Shown: positions 1 through 7,578, counted from the first letter of the stretch. The stretch is 14,910 bases of DNA from Anaerolineales bacterium UBA7227 (GCA_002473085.1 DKTP01000108.1:1-14910); one strand, 5' to 3'. Translations and numbers: made by a program. Notes: a model not told the origin generated them from the letters alone.

Positions 1-471
1 CTGGGCGCGGCGGTGCGGGCGAAGACACAGGACGACTTTGAAGCCATCGGCCTGACGCTCAAAACCTTCTACATCGGCAATCTCAAACCGTCCGAGAAAA
101 GCGCCCAGGAACTGCGCGACATGGGCATGCTCGACATGGCGACCTACACCCAATTGCAGGCGGCGGACGCGATGCGCGACGCGGCTCAAAATCCCAGCGG
201 CGGCGCGGGTCTCACGGCCGGCATCGGCGCGGGGATGGGCATCGGCAACCTGATGCAGCAAGCCACCAGCGGCGCGATGCAGCAGCCAAGCGCGGCGGGC
301 GGCGCGGCGGCTGTCCCCGACGTGATGACGCCCTCCGAAGCGGCCGCGTATTTGAAAGTCAGCGAAGAAGACGTGGTCGCCTCCATCAAGGACGGAAGCC
401 TGAAAGCCAAAAAGGTCGGCAACGCCTACCGCATCAGCAAGACCGCGCTCGATGAATTCCTGACGAGTTGA
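1..471 (+). CDS. SPFH/band-7-like protein with C-terminal excisionase-type HTH (3' end only)
   Basis: The frame is open from base 1, so the true start lies upstream; 156 residues are visible. The first ~85 residues look like the C-terminal end of SPFH proteins of the YdjI/virion-core-like group. They contain DDFEAIGLTLKTFYIGNLKP, then a YTQLQAADAMRDAAQNP helix, then a Gly/Met/Ala-rich low-complexity linker (about residues 66-106). The last ~48 residues (from VMTPSEAAAYLKVSEEDV to TALDEFL) match the short winged HTH of the excisionase/MerR-like type: helix, turn, recognition helix, then KVGNAYRISK. SPFH proteins form membrane-associated oligomeric rings. The HTH in such fusions may bind DNA or only mediate protein contacts, and its role here is unknown. 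The SPFH call rests on the tail only and the core domain is outside the window. A GTG at 13 could be mistaken for a start but has no ribosome binding site in view. Confidence 0.7.
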   Translation: MGAAVRAKTQDDFEAIGLTLKTFYIGNLKPSEKSAQELRDMGMLDMATYTQLQAADAMRDAAQNPSGGAGLTAGIGAGMGIGNLMQQATSGAMQQPSAAGGAAAVPDVMTPSEAAAYLKVSEEDVVASIKDGSLKAKKVGNAYRISKTALDEFLTS

Positions 472-484
472 CGAAAGACCGCTC

Positions 485-524
485 ACAAAAAAGAGCCTGG
501 CATTCAGCCAGGCTCTTTTCTTTT
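485..524. terminator. Bidirectional rho-independent terminator between convergent genes
   Basis: An 11-bp perfect stem (491-501 with 507-517, arm AAGAGCCTGGC) closes a 5-nt loop. It is flanked by an A-run on the left (487-492) and a T-rich tract on the right (514-524). It therefore reads as a terminator on either strand and lies between the plus-strand gene ending at 471 and the minus-strand gene ending at 541. Confidence 0.88.
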
Positions 525-540
525 CGCTCAAATCGTCAAA

Positions 541-2097
541 TCAAAATTCGGACAACTCTGCCATCACATCATTGACGCAATCGAGGACGTCTCCCGCCAA
601 AACGGACGCGGCGCTTCCGACCTCGCTGAGGGCGGTCAGCCCGGCCCGCGCGTGGATCCACGCCCCCGCGGCCGCGGCCTCGAACGCGTCCACGCCCTGG
701 GCGCGCAAGCCGACGATGATGCCCGCCAGCACATCCCCCGTCCCCGCGCGGGCGAGCGCGGCGGACGCGAACGGCAGGACGGCGGTCCTCCCGTCCGGCT
801 CGGCGATCACGGTGAACGCGCCTTTCAGGACGACGACCTGTCCCCACTCGCGGGCGAATTTCTCGGAGAGGGACTCGCGGTTGTTTTGGATCTCGTCTTT
901 GGAGAGCCCCGTCAGCGCGGACATCTCGCCCGGATGCGGAGTCAACACCGTCCGCGCGGGGAGTTTTCGATGCCAGTCGGGAATCTGGGCGAGGAGTTTC
1001 AACCCGTCCGCGTCCACCACGAGCGGAGGCAGTTTCGCTTCAAGCAGTTTCGCGAGGAAGTCGCGGGTGGTCTCTTCGAGGCCGAACCCGCAGCCGACGA
1101 GGAGGGAGGTGGCGCGGTTGAGATTCTGCGCGACGGAGATCGCGCCGGCGCGGGCGGCGAATCCGTTTTCGTGCGGGAGGGGAATCCACGTGACCTCGGG
1201 GAGTTGACCCGCGAGGGCGGCATGCAAAGGCGCGGGGACGGCCAGCGTCACCAGTCCCGCGCCGACGCGGTAGGCGGCTTTGGCGGCGAGATACGCCGCG
1301 CCCGTGAAGGCGACCGATCCCGCCGCGATCAGCGCCGTGCCGAAGGTCCCTTTGTGCGCGTCGGAGGGACGCGGCGGCAGCTGGTCGGCGGTCCACTCGA
1401 AGTCGGGGACGAAGCGGCGAAGCGAGGTCAGCGCGGGGAGGTCGGCGGGGAGTCCGATGTCCACCACGTCGAGTTCGCCCGCGAGGTCGAAGGCGGGGAG
1501 GCGGAGCAGTCCCTGTTTGACGCAGGCCATCGTCACGGTGAGATCGGCGGCGAGGGTTTCGTCGGCGGCCGCGCCCGTGTCGCAGTCCACGCCGGAGGGA
1601 CAGTCCACGGCGACGATGAAGGGCGGCTCGTCGAGCGCGGCGAGGATGGATTGCGCGGTGAAGAGGAGCCCCGCCATTTCGGGTTTGAGCGGGAGGCGGA
1701 TGCCCGTGCCGAGCAGACCGTCGAGGAGGACGTCGGCGGTCTCGATGAAGGCCGCGAGGGAGTCGGACGCGTTGTCTTCCCCGGCGAGGATGATCTCGCC
1801 GCCCGCGTCGAGGAGACGCCGCGCGAGCGGGTCGTTCCTGACCTTGCGTTTGACGCAATAGGCGCGCGCCCGCCAGCCTTCGCGCGCCAGGCGCGCCAGC
1901 GCGACGAGAGTATCGCCGCCGTTGTTGCCCGAACCGACGAGACCGAGGACTTCGTTCCAGCCGTTCTCTTCGCCAATATCCCCCACGATGGCGGCCAGTC
2001 CGCGCCCCGCGTTTTCCATCATCTGCGCGTACGTCAGTCCGCTGGCATCGGCTTCTTTTTCGACGGCTTTCATTTCAGAGACGGTGACAAGTTTCAT
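541..2097 (-). CDS. nnr: Bifunctional NAD(P)H-hydrate epimerase / ADP-dependent NAD(P)HX dehydratase
   Basis: This is a metabolite-repair enzyme. The N-terminal YjeF_N half epimerises R/S-NAD(P)HX, and the C-terminal carbohydrate-kinase-like half dehydrates S-NAD(P)HX back to NAD(P)H using ADP. The 518 residues match the usual fused length. Visible motifs are GSGNNGGDT (55-63; the family norm is GGDG), the epimerase Asp in LLDGLLGTG (about 126), VDCPSGVDCDTG (164-175), HKGTFG (248-253), VDADGLKLL (361-369), TPHPGEMSALTG (386-397), LKGAFT (424-429) and GTGDVLAG (452-459) with the ribokinase-type catalytic Asp near 455. In the last block, usual family residues such as the NPGMA Asn-Pro are replaced by LPFASAALARA. 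The start at 2097 has AGAGG a few bases upstream. It lies 172 bp downstream of the oxidoreductase gene on the same strand, with a possible promoter of its own. Confidence 0.95.
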   Translation of the reverse strand: MKLVTVSEMKAVEKEADASGLTYAQMMENAGRGLAAIVGDIGEENGWNEVLGLVGSGNNGGDTLVALARLAREGWRARAYCVKRKVRNDPLARRLLDAGGEIILAGEDNASDSLAAFIETADVLLDGLLGTGIRLPLKPEMAGLLFTAQSILAALDEPPFIVAVDCPSGVDCDTGAAADETLAADLTVTMACVKQGLLRLPAFDLAGELDVVDIGLPADLPALTSLRRFVPDFEWTADQLPPRPSDAHKGTFGTALIAAGSVAFTGAAYLAAKAAYRVGAGLVTLAVPAPLHAALAGQLPEVTWIPLPHENGFAARAGAISVAQNLNRATSLLVGCGFGLEETTRDFLAKLLEAKLPPLVVDADGLKLLAQIPDWHRKLPARTVLTPHPGEMSALTGLSKDEIQNNRESLSEKFAREWGQVVVLKGAFTVIAEPDGRTAVLPFASAALARAGTGDVLAGIIVGLRAQGVDAFEAAAAGAWIHARAGLTALSEVGSAASVLAGDVLDCVNDVMAELSEF

Positions 2098-2117
2098 GGG
2101 AGCCTCTTTTCATGCCC

Positions 2118-2123
2118 ATTATA
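2118..2123 (-). promoter_or_regulatory. Possible -10 element for the NAD(P)HX repair gene
   Basis: A perfect TATAAT on the minus strand sits about 20 bases upstream of the ATG at 2097. No good -35 is visible at 17 bp (the hexamer there is A/T only), and the implied 5' leader is very short, so this is tentative. The rest of 2098-2269 shows no gene or clear terminator. Confidence 0.35.
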
Positions 2124-2269
2124 TGTGGATTCCTTCGGAAAATTTTCGGCCGCGAATTTCGGGATGCGCGCGAATTTTCTATGATTTACGAAAGGCTTTA
2201 CATCCGCTTATCCGCTTCAAATCCGCTGACCGTGGACTCCGCCATCCGCGCGACTCGCGAACAGCGGAT

Positions 2270-4084
2270 TTACCCCCACAGGTCGCGCGCGATCTCTTCC
2301 ATCCCCAATTCCAGCAGTTTCTCTTTCGACGGTTTCCCCGTGACCTTGTCCCAGCCGCGCGCTTCGTAGTAGGCTTCGAGCATTTCCGCGAACGGGACGA
2401 CGTATCCCGCCGCGCCGCCGTCGGGATAGGGTTCGAGCAGTCCCTTCGGGAGTTTGTCGTTGGCGCGCGTCAAGCCGAGACGGTTGTTGACGGCGCGCTT
2501 GAGATTCCAGCCGCGCTCGCCGCTTTTCATCATATCTTCGAGCGTCCAGTCGAATCCGCAGGCGGAGTTGATCAGTTCCAACACGGTCTGCGGCGGGACG
2601 TTGGCAAAGATGCACATCACGAGGGAGTTGAAAACCGTCCGCCAATTTTGATGGATGGCGACGTTGGCGGATTTCTCGGCTCCCGCCTGACGTTCGTAGG
2701 TCGTCAGCCCGATCGACTCCTCCGCCTGTCCCCAGTCCACGAAGAAATAATCGCTTTGGTTGTGACACGCGCCGCGCGGACTGGTGGCGTAAGTCAGCGC
2801 CATGCCCGAGACGCCGCGCGGGTCGTGATAGGCGACCTCCAGCCCGTTGACCTGGACCGCCTCTTCCTCCGCGTTAAAATGTTTTCCCAGCGCGCGCGAG
2901 CCGCGCGCCAGCCACTCGCCGAATCCCTCGCGGCGCGCTGTCATGCGGAGCAGGTCGGCCGCGGTTTGCTCATCGTTCCACTTCAGGACGATCCCGCCCG
3001 TGTCCTTCTCCGAGATCACGCCGCGCTCGAACAGGCGCAGCGCCAGGCCGATTGTGCCGCTCGCGCTGATGGCGTCCATGCCGAGACGGTCGCACAAGTC
3101 CGCCAGGCGCACGATGGCGTTGAGGTCGGTAATCATCAGGTTCGGGCCGAAACCGACGATGGTCTCGAACTCGGGTCCCTTCTGCTTCTCGGAGCCGATG
3201 TCCACCACGCGGCCGCAGGCGATCACGCAGCCGTGGCAGGCGGTCGTCCCGCGCAGGATGGTCTCAGTCATCGTCGAGCCGGAGACTTTGTCCACATCGT
3301 CCAACGCGCCGAGGGAGTAATACTTCTTCGGCAGCGAGCCGATGTAATCCGCAAAATCGGCTACGCCCGCCGTCCCCAGCTCGTGCAGGACGGCCGACTG
3401 ATTCTCTTTTTTCAAAGCGCGGTTGGCCGCGTTGCGGAGGACGTTGTACGTTTCCGCGTCGGCCAGCGGGATCGTCCCGCTTCCCTTCACCGCGATCGCT
3501 TTGAGATTCTTGGAAGCCATCACCGCGCCCAGTCCCGTGCGCCCTGCGGTGCGTCCATGATCGCAGAAGATGCCCGCGAAAAGGATGCCGTTCTCCGCGG
3601 CGGGACCGACGCACGCGACGTGAATCCGCGCGAGGCCCAACTCCTTTTTGATGGACTCCTGCGTCTCGTATGTGTCCTGTCCCCAAAGATGCGCCGCGTC
3701 GCGGACCTCGACGCGGCCTCCGTTCACCCAGAGATAGACCGGCCCGTCGGCCTTCCCGGTGATCCACAGGCCGTCGCAGCCCGCGAAGCGGAGCTCGGGT
3801 CCCCAAAAGCCTCCGCAGTTGGATTCAGCCCAAAGTCCGGTGAGAGGCGAGCGTCCGCAGACGACGAAGCGGCCGACCGTCGGGCCGAGAGTCCCGCTCA
3901 GGGGACCGTTGAGGAACAGGAGCGGAGCCTCCGCGGAAAGCGGATCGAGGTCCGGCGTAAGCGAGTCGTAGAGCAGGCGCGCCGCCAGCGACGCGCCTCC
4001 CAGATAGTCCCGCCGCCATTCTGCGGGGATGAGGTATGTCTCTGTTGCGCGTTCGGCTAGGTTGATTTTTAAGATGGGTTGCAT
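2270..4084 (-). CDS. Aldehyde:ferredoxin oxidoreductase (tungsten/molybdenum bis-pterin family)
   Basis: 604 residues, typical for the AOR family, which oxidises aldehydes to carboxylic acids with ferredoxin using a W (or Mo) bis-pyranopterin cofactor and one [4Fe-4S] cluster, in the cytoplasm. The N-terminal AOR_N domain (about 1-205) has YLGGASLAARLLYD (27-40), GPLSGTLGPTVGRFVVCGRSP (60-80), SNCGGFWGPELRFAGCDG (88-105) and GRTAGRTGLGAVMASKNLKAIAVKG (177-201). Cluster ligands are C283, C286 and C290 (CHGCVIAC) and, distally, C491 (VMCIFA); the same 3+1 arrangement is known for Pyrococcus furiosus AOR. DPRGVSGMALTYATSPRGACH (421-441) is the second pterin-contact region. No small electron-transfer subunit or MoaD-like gene adjoins it. 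Sequence alone does not separate AOR from FOR, GAPOR or WOR subtypes. The start at 4084 gives an N-terminus (MQPILKINLAERATET) that fits the family, although its ribosome binding site is weak. Confidence 0.94.
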   Translation of the reverse strand: MQPILKINLAERATETYLIPAEWRRDYLGGASLAARLLYDSLTPDLDPLSAEAPLLFLNGPLSGTLGPTVGRFVVCGRSPLTGLWAESNCGGFWGPELRFAGCDGLWITGKADGPVYLWVNGGRVEVRDAAHLWGQDTYETQESIKKELGLARIHVACVGPAAENGILFAGIFCDHGRTAGRTGLGAVMASKNLKAIAVKGSGTIPLADAETYNVLRNAANRALKKENQSAVLHELGTAGVADFADYIGSLPKKYYSLGALDDVDKVSGSTMTETILRGTTACHGCVIACGRVVDIGSEKQKGPEFETIVGFGPNLMITDLNAIVRLADLCDRLGMDAISASGTIGLALRLFERGVISEKDTGGIVLKWNDEQTAADLLRMTARREGFGEWLARGSRALGKHFNAEEEAVQVNGLEVAYHDPRGVSGMALTYATSPRGACHNQSDYFFVDWGQAEESIGLTTYERQAGAEKSANVAIHQNWRTVFNSLVMCIFANVPPQTVLELINSACGFDWTLEDMMKSGERGWNLKRAVNNRLGLTRANDKLPKGLLEPYPDGGAAGYVVPFAEMLEAYYEARGWDKVTGKPSKEKLLELGMEEIARDLWG

Positions 4085-4139
4085 GGCAGGCCGGCAGGAT
4101 GAGTTTTTAAAATTTAATCGTCAGAACCGTTTTTTGACT

Positions 4140-4145
4140 TATAAT
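4140..4145 (+). promoter_or_regulatory. Possible -10 element of the amino-acid transporter operon
   Basis: TATAAT on the plus strand lies in the 273-bp divergent region (4085-4357) between the oxidoreductase and transporter operons. The nearest TTGACT is only a few bases upstream, and the hexamer at proper -35 spacing is poor. If used, it would give a leader of about 205 nt. The AT-rich stretch 4101-4140 may also hold the minus-strand promoter for the oxidoreductase, but I cannot resolve it. Confidence 0.3.
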
Positions 4146-4217
4146 GGCACTTCAAGACGGTTTTCTTCGCCAAAGATTTCGCGTCATTGTATCCCCGACG
4201 CAAACGGAAGGCAAGCC

Positions 4218-4260
4218 CGCGCTGGATGTCTGCCAGGCGCGACTTGACGTTGACGGCAAG
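4218..4260 (+). other. Two consecutive hairpins in the transporter leader
   Basis: Stem 1 pairs 4218-4225 with 4233-4241 (CGCGCTGG against CCAGGCGCG, one bulged G, 7-nt loop). Stem 2 pairs 4243-4249 with 4254-4260 (CTTGACG against CGGCAAG, one internal mismatch, loop TTGA). No T-run follows, so these are not simple terminators. They precede the extended ribosome-binding sequence at 4282-4294. I do not recognise a known riboswitch. Confidence 0.4.
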
Positions 4261-4292
4261 GTTAATTTCCCGCGATCGCTTGAAAGGAGGTG

Positions 4293-4343
4293 ATGCGCCG
4301 CTCCATTCCCTTGCGTATGAACGACCTTCAAAAACTCAAATGA
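4293..4343 (+). CDS. Possible 16-codon leader ORF coupled to the binding-protein gene
   Basis: ATG at 4293 opens MRRSIPLRMNDLQKLK and stops at TGA 4341-4343, and that TGA forms the start of the TGAGGAG ribosome binding site of the next gene. GAAAGGAGGTGAT (4282-4294) would pair over 13 nt with the standard bacterial 16S 3' end, but it overlaps the ATG, leaving only 2 nt between GGAGG and the start. That spacing is poor for initiation. The element may instead be a ribosome standby site, or the ORF may be chance. Confidence 0.25.
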   Translation: MRRSIPLRMNDLQKLK

Positions 4344-4357
4344 GGAGACCTATCACC

Positions 4358-5251
4358 ATGAAAAAGTTGTTCGTTTTGCTCAGCCTGCTCGTGATCGCTT
4401 CGCTCGCGTTGACGGCGTGCGGCAGCTCCCAGGGCGGCGACCTGTTGTCGCAGATCAAGAAGCGCGGTTATGTGGTCGCGTCCACCGACCCGAACTACAT
4501 GCCGCAATCCGGCTTGAAGACCGACGGCAAACGCCCCGCCGACACCAAGTGCCCCTCCGACCTGCTCACCTACGACGAGATGGAAGGCTTCGACGTGGAC
4601 ACGGCGTACGAAGTCGCCAAGCGCCTCGGCGTGGAAATCTGCTACGCCACCCCCGATTGGGACGTGGTAACCGCGGGCAGTTGGGCCGATAAATGGGATA
4701 TGAGCGTCGGCTCCATGACCGTCAAGCCGCCGCGCCCGGACCATCTCTGGTTCACCACCCCATACTATGCCCCGACCGCAGTGATCGCCGTGCCGACCGA
4801 TTCCACGATCGCCTCCATCGCCGACCTGGCCGGGCAGTCGATCTGCGTGGCCACCGCCACCACCTATCTGGACTGGCTCAATAACGCGCTGGACCTCAAT
4901 CCCGCCGACATTTACGCCAAGCCGCCGGAAGGCATCAAGATCGTGGAACTCTCCACCGACCAGGAATGCCCGCAGGCGCTGGCCGCCGGCCGCAAGGAAT
5001 TCGTGGCGTACGCCACCTCCATCACGGTGGTTGAGGCCAACGTTGCCGCAGGCCTGCCGGTCAAGCAGCTGGGCGACCCTGTCTTCAAGGAGCCAAATGC
5101 CATCGCCATTGACAAAGCCTCCAGCTTCGACACGGCCGCCTTCCTCAAAGCGGTGGACGACGCCGTAAAAGCCATGCACGCCGATGGAACCCTGAGCAAA
5201 CTCTCCATCCAATGGTACGGTTCCGACCTGACCCAGGGTCTTGTCAAATAA
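4358..5251 (+). CDS. Amino-acid ABC transporter substrate-binding lipoprotein
   Basis: 297 residues of the SBP_bac_3 family, which captures polar amino acids outside the membrane for the importer encoded next door. A lipoprotein signal peptide is clear: MKK, then a hydrophobic core LFVLLSLLVIASLA, then lipobox LTAC with Cys21 as the lipidated residue. The mature part begins with a Gly/Ser linker, then LLSQIKKRGYVVASTDPNYMPQ, EGFDVDTAYEVAKRLGVE (76-93), WDMSVGSMTVKPPRPDHLWF (113-132), TTPYYAP and IASIADLAGQSICVATATT (151-169), all standard for this fold. Two cysteines (C65 and C95) could form a disulfide. ATG 4358 is chosen because the signal peptide starts there and TGAGGAG lies at 4341-4347; the frame extends upstream, but those residues do not belong to the family. 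The ligand cannot be read from sequence. It is the first major gene of the operon. Confidence 0.96.
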   Translation: MKKLFVLLSLLVIASLALTACGSSQGGDLLSQIKKRGYVVASTDPNYMPQSGLKTDGKRPADTKCPSDLLTYDEMEGFDVDTAYEVAKRLGVEICYATPDWDVVTAGSWADKWDMSVGSMTVKPPRPDHLWFTTPYYAPTAVIAVPTDSTIASIADLAGQSICVATATTYLDWLNNALDLNPADIYAKPPEGIKIVELSTDQECPQALAAGRKEFVAYATSITVVEANVAAGLPVKQLGDPVFKEPNAIAIDKASSFDTAAFLKAVDDAVKAMHADGTLSKLSIQWYGSDLTQGLVK

Positions 5252-5267
5252 CTCCATTTGTTTTCAG

Positions 5268-5297
5268 GGGAAGCGGCGCGCAGCCGCTTCCCTCTTT
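5268..5297 (+). terminator. Intercistronic hairpin, likely partial terminator or mRNA stabiliser
   Basis: A 10-bp perfect stem (5268-5277 with 5283-5292, arm GGGAAGCGGC) has a 5-nt loop and is followed by a short TCTTT. It lies between the binding-protein and permease genes. Such hairpins are known to make the binding protein more abundant than the membrane subunits, by partial termination or by protecting the upstream mRNA. Confidence 0.6.
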
Positions 5298-5329
5298 GAC
5301 AACCCCTCCATGACCAAAGGAATTCATCC

Positions 5330-6154
5330 ATGAGAAAAGAACAGGCCGAAACAACATCTCGGGTGGAATTGCTTTACGCCGCGCAACAACGCAAGGAACG
5401 CGCATTCCGCGTCAATGTCGCGATCTCATGGATCGTCATGCTCGCCGTCCTGTACGCCCTCTTTAGCGGCGACAGCCTGGGGCTGAACGCGATCAAACTC
5501 GACACACCATTCATCTCGGAAAATATCGCCTTCATCGCCGGCGGCATCGGGGTCACGATCTACATCTCCATCCTGTCCATTGTGCTTGCCATTCTCCTCG
5601 CCCTGTTCGCCGCGCTGGGACGCCTCTCCACCTTCCCGCCCTTTTACGCTTTCAGCGCTTTTTACGTTTCCCTCATCCGCGGGACTCCGCTCTACCTGCA
5701 AATTTTCTTCTTCTTCCTCGCCCTGCCCCAACTGGGCATCGTCCTTCCCGGACTTTGGGCCGGGGTGCTGGCCCTCGGCCTCAACTACGGGGCGTACATG
5801 AGCGAGACCTTCCGCGCCGGCATCAGTTCCGTCGGCAAGGGACAGCGCGAGGCCGCCATCGCCCTCGGCATGACTCAGGGACAGTTGATGCGGCGCATCG
5901 TCCTGCCCCAGGCCTTGCGCTTCGCCATCCCGCCGATGGGCAACGACTTCATCGCCATGACCAAAGACTCGGCGCTGGTGGCCGCGACCGGCTTCGTCCA
6001 CGAGTTGATGTGGCGCGCCACCCGCGTCGGGCGCGCCAACTTCCGCAACATGGAAGCCCTCATCATGGCCGCCATCTTCTACTGGATCATGACCCTCATC
6101 CTCACCGCCGTCCAAAGCCGCATCGAAGCCCGCCTGGCCAAAGGAGACCGCTAG
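5330..6154 (+). CDS. Amino-acid ABC transporter permease (HisM/GlnP family)
   Basis: 274 residues of the inner-membrane subunit of a polar amino-acid importer. Hydrophobic segments are visible near residues 28-46, 66-96, 122-156 and 243-262. [13 protein letters not shown] (117-129) and [16 protein letters not shown] (150-165) are typical family blocks. The EAA loop that docks on the ATPase is [20 protein letters not shown] (174-193), followed by [25 protein letters not shown]. There is an N-terminal cytoplasmic tail of about 25 residues plus an extra first segment with a short external loop. ATG 5330 follows AAAGGAA. The stop is two bases from the next gene's ATG, so the permease and ATPase are tightly coupled. 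As no second permease is present, it probably acts as a homodimer. Confidence 0.95.
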   Translation: MRKEQAETTSRVELLYAAQQRKERAFRVNVAISWIVMLAVLYALFSGDSLGLNAIKLDTPFISENIAFIAGGIGVTIYISILSIVLAILLALFAALGRLSTFPPFYAFSAFYVSLIRGTPLYLQIFFFFLALPQLGIVLPGLWAGVLALGLNYGAYMSETFRAGISSVGKGQREAAIALGMTQGQLMRRIVLPQALRFAIPPMGNDFIAMTKDSALVAATGFVHELMWRATRVGRANFRNMEALIMAAIFYWIMTLILTAVQSRIEARLAKGDR

Positions 6155-6156
6155 CC

Positions 6157-6921
6157 ATGAGCGCGCCCATCATCAAAATCACCAACCTGCACAAATACTT
6201 TGGCCGCCTCGAAGTGCTCAAAGGCATCAACCTCGACGTCCAATCGCGCGAGGTGATCTGCGTCATCGGGCGGAGCGGATCGGGCAAAAGCACCATGCTG
6301 CGCTGCATCAACTTTCTCGAGGAGCCGTCGGGCGGCGAGATCGAAATCCACGGGCTGAAGATCCCCGCCGGCGGAAAGGGCAAAGAGCACCAGAAACTCG
6401 TCCACGAAGCGCGCCTGTTGACGGGCATGGTCTTCCAGGAATTCAACCTGTTCCCGCACATGAGCATCCTCGAAAACGTGATGGAAGCGCCCGTGATCGT
6501 GAAAGGCATGGACAAGGCCAGAGCGAGAGAGATCGCCGAAATGAATCTCAACCGCGTCGGCATGTTGTTCAAGAAAGACGAATATCCCCTGCGCATCTCC
6601 GGCGGACAGAAACAGCGCGTCGCCATCGCCCGCGCTCTGGCCATGGAACCCAAAGTGATGCTCTTCGACGAGCCCACGTCCGCGCTCGACCCCGAACTCA
6701 TCGGCGAAGTGCTCGAAGTGATGAAAGGCCTCGCCAAAGACGGCACGACCATGCTCGTGGTGACGCACGAAATGGGCTTCGCCCGCGACGTGGCCGACCG
6801 TATCGTGGTGATGAACGAGGGCGAACTCATTGAGCAGGGAACGCCCGAAGACATCCTCGATCATCCGCAGCACAAACAGACCCAGGCCCTGCTCGACCGT
6901 TATCGCACGGGAAAAAATTAA
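6157..6921 (+). CDS. Amino-acid ABC transporter ATP-binding protein (GlnQ/HisP family)
   Basis: 254 residues, standard length. It powers the importer encoded by the two genes just upstream. Motifs: Walker [10 protein letters not shown] (38-46), Q-loop at Q94 ([12 protein letters not shown]), ABC signature ISGGQKQR (147-154; Ile replaces the usual Leu), Walker [14 protein letters not shown] (167-179), D-loop SALD, and H-loop His204 (VVTHEMGFA). The C-terminus [13 protein letters not shown] is typical for the polar amino-acid subfamily. The start is placed at ATG 6157 because AAAGGAGA lies at 6140-6146 and the protein then begins with the expected beta strand [12 protein letters not shown]. The same frame is open further upstream, but that part overlaps the permease and is not homologous. 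It is the last gene of the operon. Confidence 0.97.
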   Translation: MSAPIIKITNLHKYFGRLEVLKGINLDVQSREVICVIGRSGSGKSTMLRCINFLEEPSGGEIEIHGLKIPAGGKGKEHQKLVHEARLLTGMVFQEFNLFPHMSILENVMEAPVIVKGMDKARAREIAEMNLNRVGMLFKKDEYPLRISGGQKQRVAIARALAMEPKVMLFDEPTSALDPELIGEVLEVMKGLAKDGTTMLVVTHEMGFARDVADRIVVMNEGELIEQGTPEDILDHPQHKQTQALLDRYRTGKN

Positions 6922-6958
6922 AACAAAAAACCAGGCTTCTCTGGAAAACCTGGTTTCT
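6921..6958. terminator. Probable bidirectional terminator
   Basis: An 8-bp stem AAACCAGG (6928-6935) pairs with CCTGGTTT (6949-6956) across a 13-nt loop. An A-run lies to the left (T-run on the minus strand) and TTTCT to the right. It separates the transporter operon (ending 6921) from the convergent SCP2 gene (ending 6973) and looks stronger for the minus-strand gene. Confidence 0.6.
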
Positions 6959-6972
6959 CGATGCGGCCCAGT

Positions 6973-7380
6973 CTATAAAATCTCTGTCGTAATCTCGCGG
7001 CAGCAGCGCACAAAGTCCAGCACGGTCGGCACGGAACGCATCATCACCGCCATGCTTCCCTTCACCGCCAATTTTCGCGTCAACATCGCCTGCATGGGAT
7101 CGAGTTCCCCCGTCATAATACGCTTGATATTTTCGTAGGAGGCGGTAAGGACGAAAGCGGCCTGCTTCCCGGCCACGTCGTCCAGCATTGCAACGCTGCG
7201 GCATTTCCCATGCCATAGGTCGAGATAATAAACCTGTCGTTCCTTCAGGTTTCCGGTCGGCTCGATCACAATAACCATATCCCCCTCCCAGTTTTTGGCG
7301 ATGCCCGCGTAGCGCTCGTCGCCGTTAAGTTTTTTCTCCAATTCGTCCAGCCATTCCATTGACGGAAAGATCGCGCTCAT
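6973..7380 (-). CDS. SCP2 sterol-carrier-like domain protein
   Basis: 135 residues from the chosen start. The sequence follows the SCP2 fold: an N-terminal helix (SMEWLDELEKKLNGDERY), strands with GDMVIVIEP and RQVYYLDLWHGKC, then AAFVLTASYENIKRIMTGELDPMQAMLTRKLAVKGSM and a terminal helix. The MTGELDPMQAM...KLAVKG block is the hallmark. SCP2 domains bind lipids or other hydrophobic ligands; the bacterial ligand and role here are unknown, and the protein is likely cytoplasmic. The start at 7380 is preferred because GAGGAGGT lies just upstream at good spacing. An in-frame ATG at 7416 has no ribosome binding site, and a TAGAAT resembling a -10 (7407-7412, minus) falls between them. It is downstream of the tRNA-Leu gene but separated from it by a terminator. 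Confidence 0.82.
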   Translation of the reverse strand: MSAIFPSMEWLDELEKKLNGDERYAGIAKNWEGDMVIVIEPTGNLKERQVYYLDLWHGKCRSVAMLDDVAGKQAAFVLTASYENIKRIMTGELDPMQAMLTRKLAVKGSMAVMMRSVPTVLDFVRCCREITTEIL

Positions 7381-7454
7381 CAGGACCTCCTCGATTTGTT
7401 TCGTCAATTCTACCATCTCGGGCCGGCAAACATGAACGGCGCGGCGGGGTTAAC

Positions 7455-7475
7455 AAAAAATCCCCTTGCGGGGAT
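7455..7475 (-). terminator. Terminator of the tRNA-Leu transcript
   Basis: Read on the minus strand, ATCCCC, a GCAA tetraloop (GNRA type) and GGGGAT are followed directly by six T's. In plus coordinates the arms are 7460-7465 and 7470-7475. It begins about 9 bases past the tRNA 3' end. Confidence 0.88.
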
Positions 7476-7483
7476 CTTGCTTG

Positions 7484-7565
7484 TGCGCTGGAGAGGACTT
7501 GAACCTCCACGCCTTGCGGCACATGGCCCTCAACCATGCCTGTCTGCCAATTCCAGCACCAGCGC
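7484..7565 (-). tRNA. tRNA-Leu, anticodon GAG (reads CUC/CUU)
   Basis: On the minus strand the acceptor arms GCGCTGG (7565-7559) and CCAGCGC (7491-7485) pair perfectly. The D region AATTGGCAGAC is characteristic of leucine tRNAs. The anticodon loop is TTGAGGG in a stem ending TGG/CCA, giving GAG. A long class-II variable arm (TGCCGCAAGGCG region) and a T arm GGAGG-TTCAAGT-CCTCT complete it. The discriminator base is A. CCA is not encoded (ACAAG follows), so a CCA-adding enzyme is needed. Confidence 0.96.
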
Positions 7566-7578
7566 TTGAGCAGGGCGT

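Noticed and set aside
2098..2269. Short repeats (ATCCGCT) and GAAAATTTTC palindrome between the two minus-strand genes
   Set aside because: Too short and irregular to support an operator or mobile element.
652..4060. Long plus-strand reading frames (652-2184 and 1922-4060) opposite the minus-strand genes
   Set aside because: They are antisense to nnr and the aldehyde oxidoreductase, which carry full family motifs. Their translations are Arg/Gly/Ala-biased with no recognisable domain, as expected from third-position GC bias.
4187..4357. Upstream extension of the binding-protein frame
   Set aside because: It would place a basic, non-homologous stretch before a clear lipoprotein signal peptide. 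ATG 4358 has TGAGGAG at good spacing.
5755..6156. Upstream extension of the transporter ATPase frame
   Set aside because: It lies entirely within the permease gene and encodes His/Arg-rich sequence without homology. ATG 6157 has a proper ribosome binding site.
7381..7416. Earlier start for the SCP2 protein
   Set aside because: It lacks a ribosome binding site, the added residues are not part of the fold, and a -10-like TAGAAT lies inside.
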